A DNA stretch of 64,000 nt from Nitrincola schmidtii (GCF_008973715.1 NZ_WBOL01000003.1:124001-188000); one strand, 5' to 3'; positions 26,080-35,685 are shown, numbered from the stretch's first letter. Numbers and translations: made by a program. The notes: a model not told the origin generated them from the sequence alone.

Positions 26080-28290
26080 ATGAACCCTTTTCGATTTAAA
26101 TTATTAGCTGTTGCAATTGTATCCACAGCATCAATTGCCAGCGCTAATGATGCTTCTATTCGTCTTGATGACCTCGTTGTTAGTGCATCTGGTTTTGAGC
26201 AGAAAATTACCGATGCGCCTGCCAGTATATCTGTTGTGACACGCGAAGAGCTGGAGCGAAAGCGTTTTTCAAACTTAGCTGAAGCTCTAAGTGATGTCGA
26301 GGGGATCGATGTTGGTCAAGGAACGGGTAAAACGGGCGGCATAAACATCAGCATGAGAGGGATGCCTTCTGAATATACTTTAGTGATGATTGATGGTCGC
26401 AGGCAAAATACGTCAGGGAATATCACTCCTAATGGGTTTGGTGAAACCTCGACTAGCTTTTTGCCGCCTGTGTCAGCTATTGAAAGAATAGAAGTCATTC
26501 GTGGGCCGATGTCCACTCTTTACGGCTCTGATGCCATGGGTGGTGTGATAAATATTATTACGCGAAAAGTGGCTCAAGAGTGGAGTGGATCAATTTCAGC
26601 AGATACGACCTATCAGGAAAATAGAGATGCAGGCGATAGTCATCGGATGAATCTTTACGCTTCGGGACCTTTGATCGAAGATCGTTTGGGTTTGGCGGTT
26701 CGTGGAAGCTGGTTTGAAAGAAAAGATGCCAACTTAACCTTCAATGATGGAACCGTGATCAGTCAAAGAGGACCGTCTCCAGTTGGTGCTGAAAACACGA
26801 CAGCAGGGATTAGATTGACCTTAACGCCGAACGACCATCATGATGTCTCGTTGGATTTTGATCAGGCGAGACAAACCTATAATAACGACAAATGTCAGCT
26901 GGGATCTTTAGATGGATTAGACCGCACTTGCACGCTTCCAGCACTCAATACGGCGAATGGTTATGAGAAAGAGTTAAAGTTTAACAGAGATCGGTTAACA
27001 CTCTCACATACAGGTAGATTTGCCGTCGGGACGCTTGAGTCGAGCCTTATGGTAAATGAGACAGAAACCCTTGGTCGAACTATTCCAGGAACAATTGGAC
27101 AAGCTTACAAAAACCTTCCCTCGGTAGTTGGTGGGAATCCACGTGATCTTATCAATAAAGATGTTGTTTTTGATACTAAGTTTTTTACACCTGTCGGTGA
27201 TCAGCACATGATTACTGTCGGTGGGCAGTATATCGATGCCAGTCTGCAAGATGGCATAGCTGATCAAAAGTTTGAGCAAAAATCTTGGGCGTTGTTTGCG
27301 GAAGATGAATGGTTTCTGAGAGATGATTTAGCCTTAACCTTGGGGGGTCGCTATGATCATCATGATCAATTTGGTGGTCATTTGAGTCCAAGAGGGTATC
27401 TGGTTTGGTCCGTCTCGGATCAATGGACCGCTAAAGGTGGTATGTCTAGAGGTTACAAAACCCCCTCGCTTAATGATCTACATGCTGGAATCAATGGTGC
27501 TACGAGACAAGGTGAAGTCTTGACCATCGGTAATCCGAATCTAAAACCGGAAACGGTAACGAGCACGGAGTTGGGTTTGTATTTCGACAACCAGTCAGGT
27601 GTGAACGCCAACGCTACCATTTTTCATAACAATTTTAGTAATAAGATTGCTAATGGAGATCCTATTACTATTTCAGGTAATCCTCGCATCCCTGATGGCA
27701 CTTATTCTCAAAGCGTTAATATTGATGAAGCAGTCACTCAAGGTCTTGAACTGGCAGCCCGTCTTCCCATCGTCGATAATTGGTCATTGAGCTTAAATTA
27801 CACCTATACAGATACCGAACAAAAAAGCGGTGATAATTCTGGTCGTCCGCTGACGCTAACGCCTAAACACATGGCGAATGCAACTTTGGACTGGCGTGTA
27901 AACTCTGATTTAAACCTATGGTTTAAGGGAGAGTATCGTGGCAAGAGAGAGCGATTTACATCTAGTTATGAGAATTTAGCCAATGCTGATGGAAGCTATT
28001 CAACCAGTCAGTCCATATATGACACCTTAGGTGCTAGACTGAGTGATTACACAGTATTTCATTTGGGTGGTTCTTACAAAGCTAGTTCAAATCTTACATT
28101 CTCTGCATCCATATATAATCTATTCGATAAAGATTTTATTGGTGATGCGGTTCGTTACAATACCTACAATGATTCAGGTGGAGTAAACGGTGATGGTTTC
28201 GGTAACAGTTACTTTCATTCCTTAGCCGCGACCACCGGTATTATTGAGGAAGGCAGACGGCTTTGGCTTTCAGCAGTATACAACTTCTAA
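26080..28290 (+). CDS. TonB-dependent outer-membrane receptor, FepA/CirA-like
   Basis: Outer-membrane receptor of 736 aa. It has a signal peptide (residues 1-24, ending ASIASAND), a TonB box-like DDLVVSASG, a plug domain to about residue 160 (AEALSDVEGIDV, RGMPSEYTLVMIDGRRQN, IEVIRGPMSTLYGSDAMGG) and a 22-strand barrel ending in YNF. GYKTPSLNDL and GNPNLKPETVTSTELGLYF are typical of the FepA/CirA siderophore group. A haem-receptor FRAP motif is not evident despite the hemP neighbour. GGAG at 26071 fits the ATG at 26080. A terminator follows. Confidence 0.92.
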   Translation: MNPFRFKLLAVAIVSTASIASANDASIRLDDLVVSASGFEQKITDAPASISVVTREELERKRFSNLAEALSDVEGIDVGQGTGKTGGINISMRGMPSEYTLVMIDGRRQNTSGNITPNGFGETSTSFLPPVSAIERIEVIRGPMSTLYGSDAMGGVINIITRKVAQEWSGSISADTTYQENRDAGDSHRMNLYASGPLIEDRLGLAVRGSWFERKDANLTFNDGTVISQRGPSPVGAENTTAGIRLTLTPNDHHDVSLDFDQARQTYNNDKCQLGSLDGLDRTCTLPALNTANGYEKELKFNRDRLTLSHTGRFAVGTLESSLMVNETETLGRTIPGTIGQAYKNLPSVVGGNPRDLINKDVVFDTKFFTPVGDQHMITVGGQYIDASLQDGIADQKFEQKSWALFAEDEWFLRDDLALTLGGRYDHHDQFGGHLSPRGYLVWSVSDQWTAKGGMSRGYKTPSLNDLHAGINGATRQGEVLTIGNPNLKPETVTSTELGLYFDNQSGVNANATIFHNNFSNKIANGDPITISGNPRIPDGTYSQSVNIDEAVTQGLELAARLPIVDNWSLSLNYTYTDTEQKSGDNSGRPLTLTPKHMANATLDWRVNSDLNLWFKGEYRGKRERFTSSYENLANADGSYSTSQSIYDTLGARLSDYTVFHLGGSYKASSNLTFSASIYNLFDKDFIGDAVRYNTYNDSGGVNGDGFGNSYFHSLAATTGIIEEGRRLWLSAVYNF

Positions 28291-28324
28291 TAAGCAACAC
28301 GTAAAATCCTCTTCATCGATATTT

Positions 28325-28357
28325 AACCGCCGAATTCAACCTCGGCGGTTTTTTTGC
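28325..28357 (+). terminator. rho-independent terminator of the receptor gene
   Basis: AACCGCCGA and TCGGCGGTT form a 9-bp stem around an 8-base loop, followed by seven T. It separates hemP-receptor from the MFS gene, so the latter has its own promoter. Confidence 0.85.
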
Positions 28358-28474
28358 ATGTATATCGTTTAGTATGCTATTTGCAAACAATGAACTATGC
28401 TAATTACCTGAAATTTAATAAGTATATAGTTTAGGAGCAGGGTTATTCATACTTTACTGCAGAAGCATCCCTTA

Positions 28475-29626
28475 TTGACGATTGTGCTGGCGCAACTCTT
28501 TGGTACTTCTTTATGGTTTAGCATAAACGGTGTTTGGTTATCCTACGCTAGCATGTATGACCTTAATGATTCCTACCTTGGGTATTTAACATTATCAGTT
28601 CAGTTTGGCTTTATTTTAGGGACATTACTTTTAGCAATCAGTGGATTGGCCGATAGATTTAAAGCCAGTGAAATCTTCGCTATCGCGTGCTTCATCGGTG
28701 CGGGTGTTAATTTATTAATGACTTTGACGCAGGCAACATTAGCCCTCGATATGTTAGTACGCTTCTTAACAGGTGTTTGCCTTGCAGGTATTTATCCTTT
28801 GGGGATGAAGTTAGTTATCTCATGGACACCTAAATATGCAGGTGCCGCTTTAGCCTGGTTGGTAGGTATGTTAACACTGGGAACTTCGATGCCTCACTTG
28901 TTAAGAGGAATAACCTTAGGAATGCCCTGGCAGTGGTCAATTACAGCTGCCTCTGTTTTTGCGGTATTGGGTGGTGTTGTAGTTTTGGTGCTGGGCACAG
29001 GAGATCACCTACCTAAACAGCCAAGTAAAATGAATTTGGGTAAGGGCTTCTTGGCGCTTAGATTGCCAAACTTTAGAGCAGTTGCTAGTGGTTATTTTGG
29101 TCATTGCTGGGAGCTGTATGCTTTTTGGATGCTCGTGCCATTATTGGTGAGTCGAGAAATATCAAGGTTGAATCTATCGTTAGACTTAGTCTCGATAGTC
29201 TCGTTTTTAATCATCGGATTAGGTGCGTTAGGTTGTATTTTGGGAGGCGTCTTAAGTAAGTCGATAGGTAGTCTTCTTGTTGCTAAAACAGCTTTATATG
29301 TATCTGGATTTATCTGTTTGCTCTACCCATTTTTATCAGGTCTTTCACCTATATTGATGTTTGTTCTTCTGATGATATGGGGTATCGCAGTGATTGCTGA
29401 TTCACCTCAGTTTTCAGCTCTTGCTGCGCTGAATGCGCCCGCAGACAGTTTAGGCTCTTCACTGGCGATGATGAATGCCATTGGATTTGCACTGACCATT
29501 CCATCCATCTGGATTACCAGTCTGCTTTGGAACGACATGGGGCCTTGGGTGGTCTTATGGCTATTGCCTGGACCCGTTATAGGTCTGTGGGCGCTTCGAA
29601 AAATGAAAGCATCACACCAAGATTGA
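28475..29626 (+). CDS. MFS transporter
   Basis: Major facilitator of at least 383 aa with about 12 helices. The TTG at 28475 would start inside the first helix (TIVLAQLFGTSLWFS). The frame is open upstream and reads HTLLQKHPLL after an ATT codon at 28445, which has AGGAG 7 bases before it, so translation may start there (393 aa). No ATG or GTG is available. The A-loop between helices 2 and 3 is GLADRFKASE. It may export or import a small molecule linked to iron uptake, by position only. Confidence 0.82.
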   Translation: MTIVLAQLFGTSLWFSINGVWLSYASMYDLNDSYLGYLTLSVQFGFILGTLLLAISGLADRFKASEIFAIACFIGAGVNLLMTLTQATLALDMLVRFLTGVCLAGIYPLGMKLVISWTPKYAGAALAWLVGMLTLGTSMPHLLRGITLGMPWQWSITAASVFAVLGGVVVLVLGTGDHLPKQPSKMNLGKGFLALRLPNFRAVASGYFGHCWELYAFWMLVPLLVSREISRLNLSLDLVSIVSFLIIGLGALGCILGGVLSKSIGSLLVAKTALYVSGFICLLYPFLSGLSPILMFVLLMIWGIAVIADSPQFSALAALNAPADSLGSSLAMMNAIGFALTIPSIWITSLLWNDMGPWVVLWLLPGPVIGLWALRKMKASHQD

Positions 29627-29717
29627 TATGTAAATATATGTAAATATTGAGCTTAATAGTTGAAGCTCAGATGGTATTTTCAACATAATGTCCAAAATAC
29701 TTTTTAGGATCTAATAC

Positions 29718-30884
29718 ATGGTGACGGTAAAAAAAGCATTTCCCTTATGGCGCTGGTTATTTGCAATCATCGTCTTGGCTTCAGCAGCGGGGGCTTATTA
29801 TGTTTATGTATACAGCGTCACTGATGACGAAGTGTCCTATGTAACAGTGTCCAAAGGCTCGATTGAAAATATCGTTACCGCTACCGGACGCTTACAACCT
29901 CGTAATTTTGTTGATGTTGGGGCGCAAGTCTCGGGTCAATTGATTGAAATTTTGGTTGATGTTGGTGATCAGGTTGAGGAAGGTCAATTACTGGCGGAAA
30001 TAGATTCGACGGTATATCGCGCTAATGTTGATGGGACACGAGCTCAATTGCGTAATCTTGAAGCACAAATGCAGGATCGAAAAGCGCAGCTTGAATTAGC
30101 GCAGATTCAGCTAAGACGCCAAAGACAATTAGTGTCGAATCGAATGACCTCTGAAGAGTCATTACAAATTGCTGAAGCCTCTCAGCGATCAGCGGAGGCT
30201 CAAGTGCAGGCTTTAGCCGCTCAGATAGATCAAACCTCTTCAACCCTGCGAGCGGAAGAGGCGCGCCTTAATTACTCTCAAATCTTCGCACCTATGTCTG
30301 GAACTGTCGTGAATATTGTAGCAAGACAAGGGCAAACGATTAATGCCACCCAACAGGCACCAACGATTATGCAAATAGCGGACTTGTCGGTGATGACGGT
30401 TCAAGCACAAGTCTCAGAAGCCGATGTGAGTCGTCTGTCTACAGGTATGGAAGCCTATTTTACGACGCTGGGCAATCAGTCAAGACGTTGGTCAGGTCAG
30501 CTAAGACGGATAGAACCAACTCCGCAAGTAGAAAATAACGTGGTTCTTTTTAATGCATTATTCGATGTCGATAACCACCAGATGGCGCTATTGCCACAAA
30601 TGACGGCTCAAGTGTTTTTTATAGTTGATAAAGTGGATGACGTCTTAATGCTGCCGGTCAATGCAATCTCTGGCTCATCAAACAGACAAGCTGGTGTCGC
30701 TAAGGTGAAACTGCTTTTACCAGATGGATCAATAGAAGAACGGGAAGTGATCACCGGACTATCGAATCGTGTTCAGATAGAGATTAAGGAAGGTTTGTCA
30801 CTTGAAGATCAGGTTGTGACACCTCAAGGTTCTCAACGTGCTGGGAATGCTCAATCCACTCAAACAGGAATGAGACCTCGATGA
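29718..30884 (+). CDS. macA: MacA-like periplasmic adaptor subunit
   Basis: HlyD/RND-type membrane fusion protein of 388 aa. It has an N-terminal membrane anchor ([21 protein letters not shown]), a lipoyl domain ([19 protein letters not shown] with [17 protein letters not shown]), a long coiled coil at about residues 95-190 and a beta-barrel domain. With MacB and a TolC-type channel it would pump peptides, siderophores or macrolides. Its stop overlaps the macB start by 4 bases (ATGA), so the two are coupled. Confidence 0.9.
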   Translation: MVTVKKAFPLWRWLFAIIVLASAAGAYYVYVYSVTDDEVSYVTVSKGSIENIVTATGRLQPRNFVDVGAQVSGQLIEILVDVGDQVEEGQLLAEIDSTVYRANVDGTRAQLRNLEAQMQDRKAQLELAQIQLRRQRQLVSNRMTSEESLQIAEASQRSAEAQVQALAAQIDQTSSTLRAEEARLNYSQIFAPMSGTVVNIVARQGQTINATQQAPTIMQIADLSVMTVQAQVSEADVSRLSTGMEAYFTTLGNQSRRWSGQLRRIEPTPQVENNVVLFNALFDVDNHQMALLPQMTAQVFFIVDKVDDVLMLPVNAISGSSNRQAGVAKVKLLLPDGSIEEREVITGLSNRVQIEIKEGLSLEDQVVTPQGSQRAGNAQSTQTGMRPR

Positions 30885-32830
30885 CGTCTGCCGCTTTAAC
30901 ACCTCTCATCGAGATTAAGAATCTTTATCGAACCTTTAAAAGTGGCGAGAGTGACGTTGATGTATTAAAAGGTATCAACCTGACTATTATGCCGGGTGAG
31001 TTTGTGGCCATTGTTGGTGCATCAGGTTCTGGTAAATCAACCCTAATGAATCTGTTAGGATGCCTTGATCGACCCACAAAAGGTCAGTACCTATTTAATG
31101 GTACCGATGTCGCTTTGCTCGATAACGATGAGTTAGCGGCTCTGCGTCGTGAAGCTTTTGGATTTGTCTTTCAAAGCTACAATCTTTTATCAGGTGAGTC
31201 AGCAAGAGGAAATGTCGAAGTGCCTGCTGTATATGCAGGACTCTGCCGTACAGAACGGCATCAAAGGGCCGAAGAATTACTCTCCCGACTAGGTTTATCT
31301 GATCGAATGGATCATAAACCAAACCAACTTTCCGGTGGTCAGCAACAACGTGTTTCTATTGCAAGAGCCTTGATGAACGGCGGTCAGGTAATTCTAGCCG
31401 ATGAACCTACTGGGGCATTAGATAGCCAAACGGGTGAAGAGGTCATGAAGCTTTTTGCTGATTTATCTTCGCAAGGTCATACACTGATTCTAATTACCCA
31501 TGACCCAAAGGTTGCGGCTCATGCTGATCGTATTATTGAAATCAGTGATGGTGTGATCACCCAAGATCCTAAATCAGTTATGAAAGTATCCGTTTCAGTG
31601 ACGGTTAAAGCTCCTGCTCAACTCAATGCTAAACCCGGCAATTTTTTTGCCCATCTAGCAGAAGCGATGCGGATGTCTCTAAGTGCCTTAACCAGCAATC
31701 TGTTTAGAACTGTATTGACGCTTCTTGGCATTGTGATAGGCGTGGCATCAGTGATTACCATGTTGGCTATTGGAGATGGCGCGCGTCAGTCGATTGTGGA
31801 TCGCATTAGTTCCATGGGCAGTAATTTACTGCTGGTTAGGCCCGGTGGTCCAAATCAGCGAGGTTGGGGAGCAACGACACTGATCCCTGAAGATGCTATT
31901 GCGGTTGGAGAGTTGCAAGGAGTCGATGCGGCCATTCCTGAACAGGGTGGGACCGTCACCCTAAGAGCGGCTGAACGAGATCATCGAACAGAGGTGTTAG
32001 CAACGTCAGCGGAATATTCTGACTTCCGAAATTGGCCCGTTTCATCCGGAACGTTTTTCTCTCAAGAGGATGAACTACGCTTTGCCAGTGTGGCCGTGCT
32101 AGGTCAAACCGCTGCCAATGCGGTATTCCCGGAACAAGATCCTGTCGGACAGTATGTCATGGTCGATAACGTTTTGTTTTTGGTTATCGGTGTGATGAGT
32201 CCTCGAGGTGCCTCTCCATTTGGTAGAGATGAAGATGATGTCATTATCGTTCCTTTTGAAAGTGGAGGAGTTCGTCTTTTAGGCCGTCGCCATTTACGCA
32301 CCATGACAGTAGCGGTTGAAGAACAGGCAGACATCTTTCAAGTGCAGCATTCTGTTCATGATTTATTGCTCAGTCGTCACGGGGTTGAAGATTTCCAGAT
32401 ACGTAATATGGAATCGATTATTCAATCAGTCACCGAAACTCAAAACACCATGACCATTTTATTGGGTTCGATTGCCGCTATTTCGTTACTTGTGGGAGGA
32501 ATAGGGGTTATGAATATCATGCTGGTATCGGTCACCGAAAGAACCCGTGAAATAGGGGTCAGAATGGCAACGGGTGCTCGAACCAGCAATATTTTGCAAC
32601 AGTTTCTGACAGAAGCGGTATTAGTATCAGCACTGGGTGGTGTTCTAGGTGTACTAATGGGTCTCGGGGTAACTTCGCTTCTTGATCGATTAGGAACTGA
32701 CGTGGTGTTTAGTCCGTTTCCTGTGATTTTAGCCTTTGGTTGTGCATTTTTAACAGGATTAATCTTTGGATACTTACCTGCTCGCAAAGCCGCTCGATTA
32801 GACCCCGTGGTGGCGTTGTCGACTGATTAA
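30881..32830 (+). CDS. macB: MacB-like ABC transporter ATPase/permease
   Basis: A 649-aa protein with an N-terminal ATPase domain and a C-terminal MacB/FtsX-type permease. Walker A is GASGSGKST, the signature LSGGQQQR and Walker [13 protein letters not shown]. One membrane helix lies near residue 280, then a large periplasmic domain (300-520), then three helices (about 525, 575 and 615). The length matches MacB. The substrate is unknown; proximity to iron uptake makes siderophore export one option. No tolC is in the window. Confidence 0.93.
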   Translation: MTSAALTPLIEIKNLYRTFKSGESDVDVLKGINLTIMPGEFVAIVGASGSGKSTLMNLLGCLDRPTKGQYLFNGTDVALLDNDELAALRREAFGFVFQSYNLLSGESARGNVEVPAVYAGLCRTERHQRAEELLSRLGLSDRMDHKPNQLSGGQQQRVSIARALMNGGQVILADEPTGALDSQTGEEVMKLFADLSSQGHTLILITHDPKVAAHADRIIEISDGVITQDPKSVMKVSVSVTVKAPAQLNAKPGNFFAHLAEAMRMSLSALTSNLFRTVLTLLGIVIGVASVITMLAIGDGARQSIVDRISSMGSNLLLVRPGGPNQRGWGATTLIPEDAIAVGELQGVDAAIPEQGGTVTLRAAERDHRTEVLATSAEYSDFRNWPVSSGTFFSQEDELRFASVAVLGQTAANAVFPEQDPVGQYVMVDNVLFLVIGVMSPRGASPFGRDEDDVIIVPFESGGVRLLGRRHLRTMTVAVEEQADIFQVQHSVHDLLLSRHGVEDFQIRNMESIIQSVTETQNTMTILLGSIAAISLLVGGIGVMNIMLVSVTERTREIGVRMATGARTSNILQQFLTEAVLVSALGGVLGVLMGLGVTSLLDRLGTDVVFSPFPVILAFGCAFLTGLIFGYLPARKAARLDPVVALSTD

Positions 32831-32857
32831 ATAGTTATTGTTTCTAGTCAGTTAAGC

Positions 32858-32886
32858 ATGCTAGTGTTATTTTATAACACTAGCAT
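32858..32886 (+). promoter_or_regulatory. Zur-like palindromic operator before the CobW gene
   Basis: A perfect 13-bp inverted repeat (ATGCTAGTGTTAT, spacer TTT, ATAACACTAGCAT). Its centre TGTTATTTTATAACA matches the gammaproteobacterial Zur box TGTTATANTATAACA at all but one defined position. It ends 22 bases before the GTPase gene start. No T-run follows, so a terminator for macB is less likely. Confidence 0.7.
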
Positions 32887-32908
32887 TTCCATTTTATAGG
32901 ACTTCAAG

Positions 32909-34033
32909 ATGTCTAATTCTAACGAACGTAAACCTCTGATACCGGTTACGCTATTAACCGGCTTTTTGGGGAGTGGTAAAACGACACTTTTAAATAAATT
33001 AGTTAAGCAGGATGCCTTCAAAGACACACTGATTATCATCAATGAATTTGGTGAAATGGCACTGGATCATATGCTGGTCACCCATGCGACTGAAAATGTG
33101 ATTATGGAGATGGGTAACGGCTGTCTGTGTTGCACCATTCGTGGCGATTTGGTTAAGACGTTACGTGATATTACTTGGCGCTTTGCCCGTGGAGGAGAAC
33201 GTCATTTCAGTCGTGTGTTAATAGAAACCACCGGCTTGGCTGATCCAGCACCGATTATCCATACCCTAATGACACATCCTCAAATTGCCAGTCGTTATAA
33301 GTTAGATGGTGTTATCACCTTGGTTGATGCGTGTAATGGCTCAGATACCTTAAATAACCATCCTGAAGCAGTCAAACAAGCCGCTGTTGCTGATGTGTTA
33401 ATGTTATCCAAAGAAGATCTTGCACCTGCTGAGCAGAGTGAGCAACTAAAGCTACGTCTGAAAAAAATTAATCCAGCCGCTAATTTATGGTCTAGCAGTC
33501 AAGGTGATGTAAATGCCGATCAGTTGATTGATTTGGGTTTGTTTTCTTCGACGGGTAAAGCCCCTGATGTTGCCAAATGGTTAAAAGAAGAAGCTTATGC
33601 TGACCATGACCATGACCATGACCATGACCATGACCATGACCATGACCATGACCATGACCACCATCATCATGGACATGAGCACCATCACCATCACCATCAT
33701 GATGTGAATCGGCACAATGATCATATACGTGCTTTTTGCTTCGCTATTGATACGCCCATCACTGAAGAGCAGTTATCCGCTTGGTTGGATGTGTTGATGA
33801 GTTTTATGGGTGAAAATATTCTTCGAGTAAAAGGAATTTTGAATATTCAGGGTCATGAGGCGCCTATTGTTATTCACGGCGTACAACATGTATTTCATCC
33901 GCTGGTGCCATTGCCCGAATGGCCATCGGAAGATCGACGCTCACGGATTGTGTTTATTACGAAGGACGTGCCAAGAGAGGTCGTTGAGTCTGCGTTGGAG
34001 GCTTTGACGGGGATTAAGCCCGCCAAAGTGTAA
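32909..34033 (+). CDS. CobW/COG0523-family GTPase with His-rich metal-binding loop
   Basis: G3E-type GTPase of 374 aa, a probable zinc metallochaperone. The P-loop is GFLGSGKTT at residues 18-26. The metal motif is CLCC at residues 72-75. TKXD is replaced by a SKED (MLSKEDLAP) G4 motif. Residues about 230-275 form a His/Asp-rich loop of ten Asp-His pairs followed by His runs. The C-terminal CobW domain ends with HPLVPLPEWP and RRSRIVFIT. The upstream Zur-like box suggests expression in zinc shortage. The Asp-His part is encoded by a hexanucleotide repeat. Confidence 0.92.
   Translation: MSNSNERKPLIPVTLLTGFLGSGKTTLLNKLVKQDAFKDTLIIINEFGEMALDHMLVTHATENVIMEMGNGCLCCTIRGDLVKTLRDITWRFARGGERHFSRVLIETTGLADPAPIIHTLMTHPQIASRYKLDGVITLVDACNGSDTLNNHPEAVKQAAVADVLMLSKEDLAPAEQSEQLKLRLKKINPAANLWSSSQGDVNADQLIDLGLFSSTGKAPDVAKWLKEEAYADHDHDHDHDHDHDHDHDHDHHHHGHEHHHHHHHDVNRHNDHIRAFCFAIDTPITEEQLSAWLDVLMSFMGENILRVKGILNIQGHEAPIVIHGVQHVFHPLVPLPEWPSEDRRSRIVFITKDVPREVVESALEALTGIKPAKV
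33602..33661 (+). repeat. GACCAT hexanucleotide tandem repeat inside the CobW gene
   Basis: Nine exact GACCAT units followed by GACCAC encode ten Asp-His pairs. A 6-base unit changes loop length by two residues without a frameshift, so strand slippage could vary metal-binding capacity between strains. Confidence 0.9.
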
Positions 34034-34050
34034 AAAATAGGATATGAAAA

Positions 34051-34350
34051 TTACTTTAGATGATTTTGGGTTAACTGCAACTGGCTAAGAACAGCAACGA
34101 TCAGAATAAAGCCATCCTCTTTGGTAAAGTAGGCTGTGTGCTTTCCTATTGGGAAGAAGAAGCCACTTGGGTACAGCTCGCTACAGCTTATTCCAACGAC
34201 TGGATTGTCAGCAAGCATTTGAAATGCCATAAGTAGGTTGTCCCTGTACCTATTCCATTGTAATTCGGAAAAGTTCGTCACGGTGTAGCTTTTAATCTTG
34301 CGCAAATGACTTTGCGCAAGATTGCTTAGCTTATATGTGTTTCTTTGCAT
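34051..34350 (-). CDS. ParE/RelE-type toxin
   Basis: A 99-aa basic protein of the RelE/ParE fold: YKLSNLAQSHLRKIKSYTVTNF, then a long helix, then GKHTAYFTKEDGFILIVAVL as the C-terminal strands. The PxxG segment is NPVVGISCSEL. ParE members poison gyrase and RelE members cut mRNA; the pattern looks more ParE-like. It lies 7 bases behind an antitoxin gene of the Phd/YefM type, forming a type II toxin-antitoxin pair. Confidence 0.85.
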   Translation of the reverse strand: MQRNTYKLSNLAQSHLRKIKSYTVTNFSELQWNRYRDNLLMAFQMLADNPVVGISCSELYPSGFFFPIGKHTAYFTKEDGFILIVAVLSQLQLTQNHLK

Positions 34351-34357
34351 GCTTAAG

Positions 34358-34600
34358 CTACAGGCTCTTCAAGAATGTTTCTCCATCAACGACCTTGCCT
34401 TTCGCTAGGTCTTCTTTTGCAGACTCAAAGCAATATTTGATGTAATCGGCTTTCATGGCTTCAAGTTCTTCATAGTCTTTAATCGACATCACAATAACGG
34501 CGTCTTTGTTGTTTTTACTAATTTTAATAGGCCCACGTTGAGCGTTTAGAAGCAGTTCACCGAAATTACGTTTGGCATCATTTGCTGTTAATGTATCCAT
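34358..34600 (-). CDS. Phd/YefM-family antitoxin
   Basis: An 80-aa antitoxin. MDTLTANDAKRNFGELLLNA and GPIKISKNNKDAVIVMS are the classic Phd/YefM DNA-binding N-terminal half, and the C-terminal YIKYCFESAKEDLAKGK half would wrap the toxin. The ATG at 34600 has GAGGGG upstream; the open frame extends further but without family residues. A 16-base palindrome at 34668-34683 is a probable self-binding operator. Confidence 0.88.
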   Translation of the reverse strand: MDTLTANDAKRNFGELLLNAQRGPIKISKNNKDAVIVMSIKDYEELEAMKADYIKYCFESAKEDLAKGKVVDGETFLKSL

Positions 34601-34667
34601 GTTCAACCCCTCTAAGTCTGCTAGCTCAGTGATATTATAGAGCATCGACTCAAAAGTGCTATTTAAT

Positions 34668-34683
34668 CTAATCGTGCGATTAG
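34668..34683 (-). promoter_or_regulatory. palindrome upstream of the antitoxin gene
   Basis: CTAATCG, spacer TG, CGATTAG forms a perfect 7+7 palindrome 68 bases upstream of the antitoxin ATG. Toxin-antitoxin operons are usually repressed through such sites by the antitoxin; that use here is inferred. Confidence 0.45.
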
Positions 34684-34719
34684 TGCGAAAAGTAAAGTTA
34701 ACATGTAACACGGAGTGCT

Positions 34720-35628
34720 CTAGTCTCGAGTTGATTTTGATTCGGTAAGGTTCTGCTGAGTAAGTCGCTTGAGCGTTTGATCTTTTTCATACCATAACGC
34801 TTGAACCCACTGCTGAAAGGCGAGTCGATATTCAGGGTCGTTTTCATAATCACCATGACGTAACTGATCAGGAATCGGTTTTTCTTGAACAATCACATGA
34901 CAGCGTTTCATTTTTCCCTGTAAAAACGCCCAGTAGGTGGGAATGCCATCTGGGTAATGAATGGTGACATCTAAAATGGATCGAAATTGATCACCCATTG
35001 CATTGAAGGCAAAAGCCATGCCTCCTGCCTTAGGTTTCAGCAGATACTTAAATGGAGAGTTTTGTTGCTGATGTTTAGCCGGGGTAAAGCGAGTACCTTC
35101 TAGAAAGTTCATCACACTGGTTGGCATGTCTCTAAACTTTTCGCAGGCTTTGCGAGTCGTTTCGATATCTTTACCCTTCATCTCGGGGTGTTTTTCTAAA
35201 TAGGCTATGCTGTAACGCTTCATAAAAGGGAAGTCGAGCGCCCACCATGCGGCTCCCATGATCGGTACCTTGATCAGCTCCTGCTTTAAAAAAAACTTGA
35301 GAAGTGGAATGCGACCATTAAGGCAATGTTGAAGCACCATGATATCGACCCAGGACTGATGGTTGCTGATGACAAAATACCAGCCTTTAGGATCAAGTGT
35401 TTCGGGTAATTGAATCTCCCAGTCCATTCGTTGTGTTAGGCGCATCCACAATGAGTTATTGCTGACCCAGCGATTGGCGATAAAGACAAGGATAGTATTC
35501 AGTTTACGGCGAACGGGTTTAAACGGAATAAGAATTTTCAGTAGCGTAAAGAAAAATAAGAACACGCATGAGATCAAAATGTTACTGAAAAGCAATGAGC
35601 TAGCAATGATTCCGGTTACGATAGGCAT
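34720..35628 (-). CDS. PlsC-type acyltransferase, YihG-like
   Basis: A 302-aa membrane-associated lysophospholipid or 1-acylglycerol-phosphate acyltransferase. An N-terminal helix (residues 5-35) is followed by the acyltransferase motifs: NHQSWVDIM (HX4D as His-Gln-Ser-Trp-Val-Asp) near residue 90, PFMKRYSI, and FLEGTRFTPAKHQ near residue 175. The ATG at 35628 was chosen because AAAGGA sits 6 bases before it. It resembles E. coli YihG. It lies downstream of tonB on the same strand. Confidence 0.85.
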   Translation of the reverse strand: MPIVTGIIASSLLFSNILISCVFLFFFTLLKILIPFKPVRRKLNTILVFIANRWVSNNSLWMRLTQRMDWEIQLPETLDPKGWYFVISNHQSWVDIMVLQHCLNGRIPLLKFFLKQELIKVPIMGAAWWALDFPFMKRYSIAYLEKHPEMKGKDIETTRKACEKFRDMPTSVMNFLEGTRFTPAKHQQQNSPFKYLLKPKAGGMAFAFNAMGDQFRSILDVTIHYPDGIPTYWAFLQGKMKRCHVIVQEKPIPDQLRHGDYENDPEYRLAFQQWVQALWYEKDQTLKRLTQQNLTESKSTRD

Positions 35629-35685
35629 GGTCATTCCTTTAGCCGAGGCAGTCTTTATCTCGTTATTTTTGCCAAAGAATAACAA

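Noticed and set aside
32858-32886. Terminator of macB
   Set aside because: The hairpin lacks a T-run, and its sequence is AT-rich in the centre and matches the Zur consensus, so an operator is the better reading, though a dual role is possible.
33602-33720. Possible CRISPR-like or satellite array
   Set aside because: The repeat unit is only 6 bases with no spacers and lies in frame inside the CobW gene.
34601-34711. Upstream extension of the Phd/YefM antitoxin to 34711
   Set aside because: It would add 37 residues without family similarity and would cover the palindrome that looks like the operator.
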